Shown: piece after piece, positions 1 to 5,243 of the stretch
Numbering within the stretch: position 1 is the first letter of the stretch
Layout of the letters: each line of letters opens with the position of its first letter
Assembly (NCBI GenBank): GCA_021151685.1
Contig: JAGKWS010000178.1
Coordinates: forward strand, 1 to 5,243
Length of the DNA stretch: 5,243 nt
From: Chitinophagaceae bacterium
GTDB lineage: Bacteria > Bacteroidota > Bacteroidia > Chitinophagales > Chitinophagaceae
Direction: 5' to 3'
Made by a program: the position numbers and the translations under genes
The notes under the pieces: model-generated
Databases searched by the model: none
What the model saw: only the letters and a program-made list of their open reading frames with translations
What the model was told of the DNA's origin: nothing

Positions 1-63
1 TTGCGGAAGGCCTTAAATGATTTATCATTCGCGGATTCCGCGCTAAGCACAAAAGAAATATAA
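1..63 (+). CDS. possible 3' end of an upstream gene (20 codons, partial)
   Basis: Reading frame 1 is open from the left edge to a TAA at 61-63 and would encode LRKALNDLSFADSALSTKEI. The other two plus-strand frames stop within the first 18 bases. If real, it is the C-terminus of a gene co-directional with fumC, leaving a 75-bp leader for fumC, which is a normal spacing. The piece is too short to assign to a family. The minus strand is also open here (104 leftwards to the edge), so the coding strand is not settled. This is an inference from openness alone. Confidence 0.3.
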   Translation: MRKALNDLSFADSALSTKEI

Positions 64-138
64 TCATTAAAATTTATATATTTTATTTCGCCATCTTCAC
101 TAAATTAAGTCCGTTTCATTTTAACTCATAACACAATC

Positions 139-1539
139 ATGGAATTCAGAATTGAGAAAGACACCATGGGCGAGGTAAAAGTGCCCATTAATGCGTATTA
201 CGGAGCACAAACACAACGCTCTATAGAAAACTTTAAGATAGCGCAGGACATCAATAAGATGCCTAAAGAAATCATCAAAGCATTTGCCTACCTGAAAAAA
301 GCTGCGGCAATAACTAACTGCGAGCTGGGTGTGCTGCCGAGGGAAAAAAGCGACCTGATAGGCACCGTATGTGATGAAATACTGGAAGGCAAACTGGACG
401 ATGAGTTTCCGCTGGTAGTGTGGCAAACCGGCTCTGGCACGCAGAGTAATATGAATGTGAACGAGGTGATAGCCTACCGGGCGCATGTGAAGCAAGGTGG
501 ACTACTGACCGACAAAGACAAGTTTGTGCATCCTAATGATGACGTAAACAAGTCGCAATCGTCGAACGATACGTTCCCTACGGCCATGCACATAGCGGCC
601 TACAAGATGCTGGTGGATGTAACCATACCCGGCATAACAAAACTGCGCGATACACTGGCTGCAAAGTCTAAGGAGTATATGCATGTGGTAAAAATTGGCC
701 GTACACACTTTATGGATGCTACCCCACTGACTGTGGGACAGGAGTTGAGTGGCTATGTGTCTCAACTGGACCATGGTTTGCGCGCCATCAACAACAGCCT
801 TGCTCACCTGAGCGAGCTGGCACTGGGTGGTACGGCTGTAGGCACTGGCATTAATACACCAAAGGGCTATGCGGTGAAAGTGGCAGAAAACATTGCAACA
901 CTTACCGGTTTGCCATTTGTAACTGCCGAAAACAAATTTGAAAGCCTTGCGGCGCACGATGCTATTGTAGAGGCACATGGTGCCCTGAAGACTGTAGCCG
1001 TGAGCCTGATGAAAATAGCTAACGACATACGGATGCTGAGTTCGGGTCCTCGTTCGGGCATTGGCGAATTGTTTATACCAGACAATGAGCCGGGTTCGTC
1101 TATCATGCCGGGTAAAGTGAACCCAACACAGTGCGAAGCGTTGACCATGATAGCAGCACAGGTGATGGGCAACGATGTAACCATAAGCATTGGTGGTAGT
1201 AATGGCCACTTTGAGCTGAATGTGTTCAAACCAGTGATGATTTACAACTTCCTGCACAGTGCAAGGTTGATAGGAGAAGGTTGTGTATCTTTCAACGATA
1301 AGTGTGCTGTGGGGCTGGCACCGCTGGAAGACAATATACGCAAGCATGTAAACAATTCGTTGATGCTGGTAACATCTCTGAATACCAAAATAGGCTACTA
1401 CAAAGCAGCAGAAATAGCCCAGACGGCACACAAACAGGGCAAAACCCTGAAGCAAACGGCTATAGATCTTGGCTATGTATCGGCCGAAGATTTTGACAAT
1501 TGGGTGAACCCTGCCGACATGGTTGGTGAGATAAACTAA
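139..1539 (+). CDS. fumC: class II fumarate hydratase (fumarase C)
   Basis: Catalyses the reversible hydration of fumarate to L-malate in the TCA cycle, as an iron-independent cytosolic homotetramer. The 466-residue product is collinear with E. coli FumC (467 residues as remembered). Visible landmarks are GAQTQRS (22-28), the substrate-binding run TGSGTQSNMN (97-106), HPNDDVNKSQSSND (131-144, with the B-site histidine H131), GRTHFMDATP (187-196, with the active-site histidine H190), ELALGGTAVGTG (226-237) and the superfamily signature GSSIMPGKVN (319-328), which holds the catalytic serine (S320 or S321). The C-terminal small domain has LMLVTSLN and GYYKAAEIA (about 408-427). The ATG at 139 gives the usual N-terminus (RIEKDTMGEVKVP); the internal ATG at 166 would remove conserved residues. 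No Shine-Dalgarno sequence precedes it, as is common in Bacteroidota. The signature separates it from aspartase and argininosuccinate lyase mainly through overall similarity to FumC. All key residues are present. Confidence 0.97.
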   Translation: MEFRIEKDTMGEVKVPINAYYGAQTQRSIENFKIAQDINKMPKEIIKAFAYLKKAAAITNCELGVLPREKSDLIGTVCDEILEGKLDDEFPLVVWQTGSGTQSNMNVNEVIAYRAHVKQGGLLTDKDKFVHPNDDVNKSQSSNDTFPTAMHIAAYKMLVDVTIPGITKLRDTLAAKSKEYMHVVKIGRTHFMDATPLTVGQELSGYVSQLDHGLRAINNSLAHLSELALGGTAVGTGINTPKGYAVKVAENIATLTGLPFVTAENKFESLAAHDAIVEAHGALKTVAVSLMKIANDIRMLSSGPRSGIGELFIPDNEPGSSIMPGKVNPTQCEALTMIAAQVMGNDVTISIGGSNGHFELNVFKPVMIYNFLHSARLIGEGCVSFNDKCAVGLAPLEDNIRKHVNNSLMLVTSLNTKIGYYKAAEIAQTAHKQGKTLKQTAIDLGYVSAEDFDNWVNPADMVGEIN

Positions 1540-1600
1540 TATTCCATTGACCTTAGCTGGTGCAACATTAATTGAGTACATGACGTAACCAGGCAAGGGG

Positions 1601-1679
1601 TACAATATAACAACAGCAACGCAGGCCATATGGCCTGCGTTGCTGTTGTAGGGGTGTGGGTAGCAAAAATTATATTGTA
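1601..1679. repeat. 10-bp inverted repeat flanking the palindrome
   Basis: TACAATATAA at 1601-1610 is the exact reverse complement of TTATATTGTA at 1670-1679. The arms enclose most of the 40-bp palindrome, but the two symmetries have different centres (1640 versus 1629.5), so they are not one simple extended hairpin. The left arm shares one base with the palindrome. The arms are AT-rich, so chance is a realistic explanation. Confidence 0.4.
1610..1649. terminator. perfect 40-bp palindrome, probable bidirectional terminator
   Basis: Every base from 1610 to 1629 pairs with its partner in 1630-1649, centred on GGCCATATGGCC. As RNA it would form an 18-bp stem with the loop AUAU from either strand. 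It sits 70 bases after the fumC stop and 41 bases after the channel stop, between two convergent genes, which is where a shared terminator is expected. No clean T-tract follows on either strand (plus: TTGTAGGGG; minus: TTGTTATATTGT), so it is not a textbook intrinsic terminator. Terminator function is inferred from the fold and position. Confidence 0.65.
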
Positions 1680-1690
1680 GCCAACTGTTG

Positions 1691-2644
1691 CTATGCTACT
1701 TTTTGGTGTGCATTTATCTTATCGAGCGACAAAACGGTGAAAGAGCCATCGGACGACTGCCCGAACATAGGCAAGAACCGGGCACCGTATACCAATTGAT
1801 GGTGCGTATAGGAAGTGCGTTGCTGTACGGTGTTGGAAAAATGATCGTCGAATGCACGCAAGTATACCAGAACTTCTATTTTGTTATTGGCAAAATCATC
1901 TTCGGTATAACTTGCAAGCGGGCTATCTTCGGAGATGGCATGTACCAACGTCCAACTGAGAGCCAATGATGACAGCTTTGATATTTCTAACGGCAGCGGA
2001 TAGAAGCGGGTGATGTGTTGGCCATTATCATCTTTGAGGTGCAGCGCCACGGTAAGTTGTGCATCTACATCGGTAAGGTGATTGTTCTTGTAGGTGGCAA
2101 TACGTATCATGAGCGCGCGGCCCTCTTTATAGGGGGCAATAAGCATGTTGTTGCTAAAAAGGAGGTAGGCCTTGGGTCTGGAAAACCGACCATATATGAG
2201 ACCGGTAACCACTGCAAATGCCAGTATGCCCAGCAAAGATTCGGTAGAGGCAACGATGTTGGTAAGTAACCCATTGGGGGCTACATGGCCATAGCCCACA
2301 GTGGTAAGTGTTTGAGAACTAAAGAAAAACGCTGCGGTAATTTCTTCAAAAGTTGACTTGGAAGTGTCTATGCCAGAAAGATGCTGTACCCCTATAAGGT
2401 AGTATACCGAAGCAAAGAATACATTGATAGCGGTGTAAAACAACATGATAGACAAAAAGAAACGGCCTGCTTTCATGCGTAGCAGTGAATGGTATACCGA
2501 TATTCTTTGCCAGAATGGCATACCTACCTTTTTCAGGTTAATGCTACCATCGGCATTTACCAAGCGGCCACCTTCTACAGCACTATTGGCACCGAAGCCA
2601 GTATTATCTATATTCTTTGATTTTTGCTTTTGCCCCTGTGCCAT
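1691..2644 (-). CDS. inward-rectifier-type (KirBac-like) potassium channel
   Basis: Encodes a 317-residue inner-membrane K+ channel subunit of the prokaryotic Kir family, expected to form tetramers. Visible in order: a hydrophilic N-terminus (1-38); an amphipathic slide helix in MPFWQRISVYHSLLRM (42-57); TM1 about 62-85; pore helix about 100-113; selectivity filter TVGYG (115-119) followed by H120; TM2 about 129-152; then the cytoplasmic beta-sandwich domain from RFSRPKAYLLFS (153-164). The run LSWTLVHAISEDSPL (229-243) matches the conserved Kir motif ending in EDSPL. The ATG at 2644 is chosen because it gives a hydrophilic N-terminus before the slide helix; the upstream in-frame ATG at 2710 would add 22 residues lying wholly inside the flippase gene. 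The chosen start already overlaps the flippase end by 41 bases. No Shine-Dalgarno is seen (leader ACCGGCACAAACATT), so translation may depend on coupling. No ligand domain such as RCK is fused. The family call is firm; the operon role is unknown. Confidence 0.93.
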   Translation of the reverse strand: MAQGQKQKSKNIDNTGFGANSAVEGGRLVNADGSINLKKVGMPFWQRISVYHSLLRMKAGRFFLSIMLFYTAINVFFASVYYLIGVQHLSGIDTSKSTFEEITAAFFFSSQTLTTVGYGHVAPNGLLTNIVASTESLLGILAFAVVTGLIYGRFSRPKAYLLFSNNMLIAPYKEGRALMIRIATYKNNHLTDVDAQLTVALHLKDDNGQHITRFYPLPLEISKLSSLALSWTLVHAISEDSPLASYTEDDFANNKIEVLVYLRAFDDHFSNTVQQRTSYTHHQLVYGARFLPMFGQSSDGSFTVLSLDKINAHQKVA

Positions 2645-3917
2645 AATGTTTGTGCCGGTAATATTCTGCCCACAACGATACCGCAATAAGTACCAAAGTA
2701 AGTAAACCACCCAAAATTAGGGTGAAACGGCCTGTAAAGTATACGCTACTCATTTGATGCAGGCCGGAAAATATGATAAAAAACAACAGCATCTTCCATA
2801 ACCAGTTGCCTAATGGCAATAAACTAAGGACCGGCGCCTGTAGCAAACGGGCCGTGTATATGACATAGAAAGCGGCCTGAAGGTATGTGGTGATAACAAA
2901 AGCCAAGGCCACACCGGGTAACCGGAACCATGTATATAAAGGGTACATGAGGGCACAAGCAAGAATAAGATCGGCTATGGCACCAATATTTATGATGTCT
3001 CCACGGTGCATACGCTGTAGCACTGTAGTAAAAGAATAGGCACGCGCGGGCAGTACAAGGATAGATACGGCAAAAACAGGTATGGCGGGTATGTATTTTT
3101 GCATGAGTACTGCACTGCCAGCGGCACTGAGCAACAATGGTAAAAATGGTATGTTTTGTGCCCCGTTGTAATAAACGGCAGACATAGATGCACTGAGGAC
3201 CAAGGCAATAACAAACTTATCGACCCAGCCAAAGAGCATTTGGGATGCATCGTAAACACCAAGGTGCAGCCATAAAGATACGGTTTGCCGCTCGTCGATG
3301 TTTTCATCTTCGTAGCCTTCGCGGTCTTTCTTTACCTCGGACAGAACCGACATGCTGTATACGAACATGCGTAACATATTCATTATAAGTAACAATGAAA
3401 AAATACTTTGAATAGGCAATTGCCCTACTGCTACCATACGGTGTACACCACTATAAGCCAATGCATATATAAAGCCCGTAATACACAAAACACCAAACCG
3501 GCGGAAGACTATTAAAAGCGACTCGGTGATGACATTGATAGAGAATGTGAGCAGAAACAAAAATGCAGTAGTGAAGGAAGTAACACCATACTGCGACTGC
3601 AGCCATGCGAATAATGCGCTAAGGCCAAACATCCAACACAAAAAAAGTATGTAATATTTTCGTTTGATGCGACTGAGAATGTTGGCAATTTTGCCCTTGC
3701 TGTAGGTAACCAATAACTGATGAATACCGAAGCAAGCGAGTGGGTATAGTATGTTCAGTTGAATCCAGAAGTACTGATACCGACCGAAATCTTCTTGAGG
3801 CAACATTCGGGAAAACCAGATTGTGACCAACAGATTGGCCATAGCCGGAAAAAAACGGCTAATAAAAATCAGAACCGAGTTGCTGACAAAGATGTTATTT
3901 ATTCTTGGCAAAGGCAT
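2604..3917 (-). CDS. polysaccharide/oligosaccharide flippase (MOP superfamily, Wzx-like), possibly internally shortened
   Basis: A 437-residue, highly hydrophobic membrane protein of the Wzx/MurJ-like MOP superfamily, which moves lipid-linked sugars across the inner membrane. Segments that look transmembrane lie near 12-34, 48-70, 88-107, 114-137, 144-160, 168-188, 225-242, 254-271, 279-295, 312-330, 334-355, 373-390 and 398-417. A charged loop (193-210) links the two lobes. Typical features are the N-terminal SRMLPQEDFGRYQYFW (36-51), VDKFVIA (232-238) at the start of lobe two, and IPVFAVSILVLPARAYSF (279-296). Between VLMQ (270-273) and KYIPAIPVF (274-282), related proteins as I remember them carry about 50-60 more residues with one more helix, so the gene looks shortened in frame. 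The start at 3917 has a purine-rich GAAGAG a few bases upstream and overlaps the acyltransferase end by 23 bases. It could instead be a natural short variant. The substrate cannot be told from sequence. Confidence 0.85.
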   Translation of the reverse strand: MPLPRINNIFVSNSVLIFISRFFPAMANLLVTIWFSRMLPQEDFGRYQYFWIQLNILYPLACFGIHQLLVTYSKGKIANILSRIKRKYYILFLCWMFGLSALFAWLQSQYGVTSFTTAFLFLLTFSINVITESLLIVFRRFGVLCITGFIYALAYSGVHRMVAVGQLPIQSIFSLLLIMNMLRMFVYSMSVLSEVKKDREGYEDENIDERQTVSLWLHLGVYDASQMLFGWVDKFVIALVLSASMSAVYYNGAQNIPFLPLLLSAAGSAVLMQKYIPAIPVFAVSILVLPARAYSFTTVLQRMHRGDIINIGAIADLILACALMYPLYTWFRLPGVALAFVITTYLQAAFYVIYTARLLQAPVLSLLPLGNWLWKMLLFFIIFSGLHQMSSVYFTGRFTLILGGLLTLVLIAVSLWAEYYRHKHYGTGAKAKIKEYR

Positions 3918-4428
3918 TGCACTCTTCTCGGTTCAGTGTTTTTATGATACGGGCAGGATTGCCGGCTAATATACAATATCCTTCCTCGAAGCTTTTGGTA
4001 ACTACTGCACCGGCACCTACTATAGTAAAGTTGCCTAAGGAAACACCGGGAAGCACTATTGCGCCCATACCCAGCCAACAAAAGCTGCCCAATATTATGG
4101 GAGGGGCTGGGGTATGTAGGTCGTTATTAATAAAATCGTGATTGGAGGATATTAGGCCTACATTGGGGCCTATGTTTGTGTAGTTGCCCAGTATGATGCC
4201 ATTGGCTGCATTAATGTATACGCCGGGCGAATCGCCGGGATATACATTGATACCCCTTGTTATTTTTTCGGGGCTATGGATGGTACTGGTATGGTGAATG
4301 GCCCACGTGGTGCCAGAATTTTGCCGTAGCAAGCGTCTGAAAAAAAAATCGGCAAGGTAAAACCCTACACTTAGCTCTCGCCTCATGCCAAACCATGCCC
4401 GCAAACCATCTGACGTTGTTTTTGCCAT
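3895..4428 (-). CDS. left-handed beta-helix (hexapeptide-repeat) acyltransferase
   Basis: A 177-residue cytoplasmic enzyme expected to transfer an acyl group, probably acetyl from acetyl-CoA, to a sugar hydroxyl or amine. The N-terminal third (1-45) is helical and basic. From about 48 onward, imperfect hexapeptide repeats build the beta-helix: ANGIILGNYTNIGPNVGLIS (75-94), then after a loop ILGSFCWLGMGAIVLPGVSL (112-131) and GNFTIVGAGAVVTKSF (132-147), closing with ILAGNPARIIKTL (153-165), the typical NPA end motif. H97 in SSNHDF is placed like the catalytic histidine of the maltose/galactoside acetyltransferase group. A stop codon (TGA, 4432-4434) lies two codons before the ATG at 4428, so this is the first possible start. 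It heads the three-gene minus-strand cluster, and its neighbour flippase suggests a surface-glycan or lipid-linked sugar substrate, but the acceptor cannot be named. The family call is secure; acetylation is the usual but unproven reaction. Confidence 0.9.
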   Translation of the reverse strand: MAKTTSDGLRAWFGMRRELSVGFYLADFFFRRLLRQNSGTTWAIHHTSTIHSPEKITRGINVYPGDSPGVYINAANGIILGNYTNIGPNVGLISSNHDFINNDLHTPAPPIILGSFCWLGMGAIVLPGVSLGNFTIVGAGAVVTKSFEEGYCILAGNPARIIKTLNREECNAFAKNK

Positions 4429-4449
4429 TCCTCAAACTACTCGATGGTA

Positions 4450-4457
4450 CAAAGTAA
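4450..4457 (-). promoter_or_regulatory. possible -7 element for the acyltransferase-flippase-channel cluster
   Basis: The minus strand reads TTACTTTG here, one mismatch from the Bacteroidota -7 consensus TAnnTTTG, 21 bases before the ATG at 4428. No TTG lies at the usual 17-23 base distance upstream, so the match is weak. If used, the mRNA leader would be only about 15 bases long. Inference only. Confidence 0.25.
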
Positions 4458-4560
4458 ACATAAAGCAACGAAATAGATTAGAAAACAAGCTACGGAGTTG
4501 TCGGAGCCAGCTAATATCATTGCACTGATTGGGCGCAGATATGCATACACAGTAAAATAT

Positions 4561-4576
4561 TGATACAAGAGTATCA
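4561..4576. repeat. short dyad in the divergent promoter gap
   Basis: TGATAC at 4561-4566 and GTATCA at 4571-4576 are perfect 6-bp inverted arms around AAGA. The dyad lies between the divergent acyltransferase and efp starts, about 50-70 bases upstream of the efp -7 candidate. It could be an operator half-site pair or a small hairpin, but a 6-bp stem in AT-rich DNA can arise by chance. The rest of the 233-bp gap shows no other clear structure. Confidence 0.25.
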
Positions 4577-4627
4577 GGAATTATTGAAGTCGTTGTTTTG
4601 CAGATTTCTCTATTTGGCTATTATCAT

Positions 4628-4635
4628 TACATTTG
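4628..4635 (+). promoter_or_regulatory. candidate efp promoter, -7 element TACATTTG
   Basis: TACATTTG matches the Bacteroidota -7 consensus TAnnTTTG exactly and ends 26 bases before the efp ATG, so a leader of about 20 bases is expected. The -33 element is poor: the nearest TTG triplets leave 11 or 27 bases instead of about 17-23. A second, weaker pair exists just upstream (TTG at 4584-4586 and TCTATTTG at 4609-4616, 22 bases apart). Function is inferred from position and consensus. Confidence 0.45.
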
Positions 4636-4661
4636 CATTCCAATATTAAAAACAGAATTAC

Positions 4662-5225
4662 ATGGCTACAACAGCAGACATGCGCAATGGGTTGATCATT
4701 AAACTTGATAATAACCTTTATTCGGTAGTAGAGTTTGGTCAGAACAAGACGGCGCGTGCCGCCGCAAAGGTTTGGGCAAAGTTGAAGGGCGTTGACAATA
4801 ATCGTAGTATAGAGCACACGTGGAACTCTGGCGATAACATTTTTCCAGTACGTGTAGAGCGTCGCAATTATCAGTTCTTGTATAAAGATGATTCAGGTTT
4901 TAACCTGATGGACAACAATACATTTGAGCAAATTATTGTAGGGGAAAACATGATAGACCGTCCTGAATTGTTTAAAGACGGACAAGAGTGTTTTGTGGTT
5001 GTAAACACCGAAACAGAAATGCCTATGGGCGTGGAATTGCCACCACATGTGAACCTGCGCATTACCTATTCGGAACCAGGTGTGAAGGGAGATACTGCAA
5101 CACGTGCCATGAAGGCTGCTACTGTAGAAACCGGAGCTACCGTGATGGTGCCACTGTTTGTAGAAACAGATGAGCTGATAAAAATAGATACTAAAACAGG
5201 TAACTACGTAGAGCGTGTGAAGTAA
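4662..5225 (+). CDS. efp: translation elongation factor P with an arginine-type tip loop
   Basis: EF-P binds the ribosome next to the P-site tRNA and relieves stalling at proline runs. The 187-residue product has the normal three domains: KOW-like domain I (1-64), OB domain II with VERRNYQFLYKD (65-76) and MDNNTFEQI (83-91), and C-terminal OB domain III with YSEPGVKGDTATRAMKAATV (136-155) and the usual ending VERVK. Length matches the family. The tip loop of domain I differs from the common KPGKGGAF type and reads NKTARAAAK (28-36), placing R32 where most bacteria have the modified lysine; the same residue number and a similar loop (NKSGRNAA) occur in Pseudomonas aeruginosa EF-P, which is rhamnosylated by EarP. 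In the C-terminal family signature (K151 to position 170), the last glycine is replaced by D170. The ATG at 4662 gives the standard MATTADMRNG start; the leader is A-rich without Shine-Dalgarno. Identity is secure; the modification state is unknown. Confidence 0.97.
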   Translation: MATTADMRNGLIIKLDNNLYSVVEFGQNKTARAAAKVWAKLKGVDNNRSIEHTWNSGDNIFPVRVERRNYQFLYKDDSGFNLMDNNTFEQIIVGENMIDRPELFKDGQECFVVVNTETEMPMGVELPPHVNLRITYSEPGVKGDTATRAMKAATVETGATVMVPLFVETDELIKIDTKTGNYVERVK

Positions 5226-5243
5226 GTGATGATGGCAAAATAA

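Noticed and set aside
30..42. CGCGG-ATT-CCGCG small hairpin near the left edge
   Set aside because: Only a 5-bp stem, no T-tract, and it may lie within coding sequence; not enough for a terminator call.
77..84. TATATTTT as a fumC -7 element
   Set aside because: One mismatch from TAnnTTTG in a very AT-rich stretch with no convincing -33 partner; a promoter is expected in 64-138 but this site cannot be singled out.
121..495. Minus-strand open frame of 124 codons opposite the fumC 5' end
   Set aside because: Antisense shadow of fumC with biased composition and no family features.
502..1629. Long minus-strand open frame (375 codons) opposite fumC
   Set aside because: It lies almost wholly antisense to a clear fumarase gene, is rich in Cys, His, Tyr and Arg in an unnatural pattern, and shows no recognisable domain.
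1678..1693. Bulged dyad TAGCCAACTGTTGCTA at the channel stop, followed on the minus strand by TTTTT, as a terminator
   Set aside because: The arms pair only with a bulge and leave almost no loop, so a stable RNA hairpin is unlikely; the 40-bp palindrome is a better candidate.
5226..5243. Start of a further gene after efp (GTG or ATG at 5226-5234)
   Set aside because: The GTG at 5226 is out of frame with nothing useful: the frame of the ATGs at 5229 and 5232 meets TAA at 5241-5243 after a few codons, so this is spacer.

Overview
The window reads as chromosomal DNA of a member of the Bacteroidota, most likely in or near the Chitinophagaceae. This rests on protein recognition (a Bacteroidota-type class II fumarase, KirBac-like channel and flippase, and an EF-P with an unusual tip loop), on mostly absent Shine-Dalgarno sequences, and on a TAnnTTTG-type -7 element before efp. 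No rRNA, tRNA, CRISPR array, insertion sequence or phage gene is visible. The taxonomic call is inference from remembered family features, not a database search.

Layout. Positions 1-138 hold the left-edge sequence (possibly the last 20 codons of an upstream gene) and the fumC leader. A complete class II fumarase gene (fumC, + strand) occupies 139-1539. It converges on a three-gene minus-strand cluster, and the gap between them (1540-1690) carries a perfect 40-bp palindrome that probably acts as a two-way terminator. The minus-strand cluster, in transcription order, is a left-handed beta-helix acyltransferase (4428-3895), a polysaccharide flippase of the MOP superfamily (3917-2604) and an inward-rectifier-type K+ channel (2644-1691). 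Neighbouring genes overlap by 23 and 41 bases, so the three are probably co-transcribed and may be translationally coupled. A 233-bp divergent gap (4429-4661) separates this cluster from efp (4662-5225, + strand), which encodes elongation factor P. The last 18 bases hold no gene.

How the genes fit together. The acyltransferase and flippase suit a surface-glycan or lipid-linked-oligosaccharide role: one could acylate a sugar and the other could move the lipid-linked glycan across the inner membrane. The K+ channel has no obvious link to glycans, yet its start lies inside the flippase gene. fumC (TCA cycle) and efp (translation of polyproline stretches) are housekeeping genes that flank the cluster and are transcribed separately.

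Most notable points. (1) The EF-P tip loop lacks the usual KPGKG and reads NKTARAAAK, with arginine at position 32, the same position and residue as in the rhamnosylated EF-P of Pseudomonas. (2) The flippase appears to lack about 50-60 residues, including one transmembrane helix, in its second lobe. (3) A K+ channel gene is embedded in a glycan operon by a 41-base overlap. (4) The fumC/channel convergence carries a very long perfect palindrome. No clearly new multi-gene system is visible.
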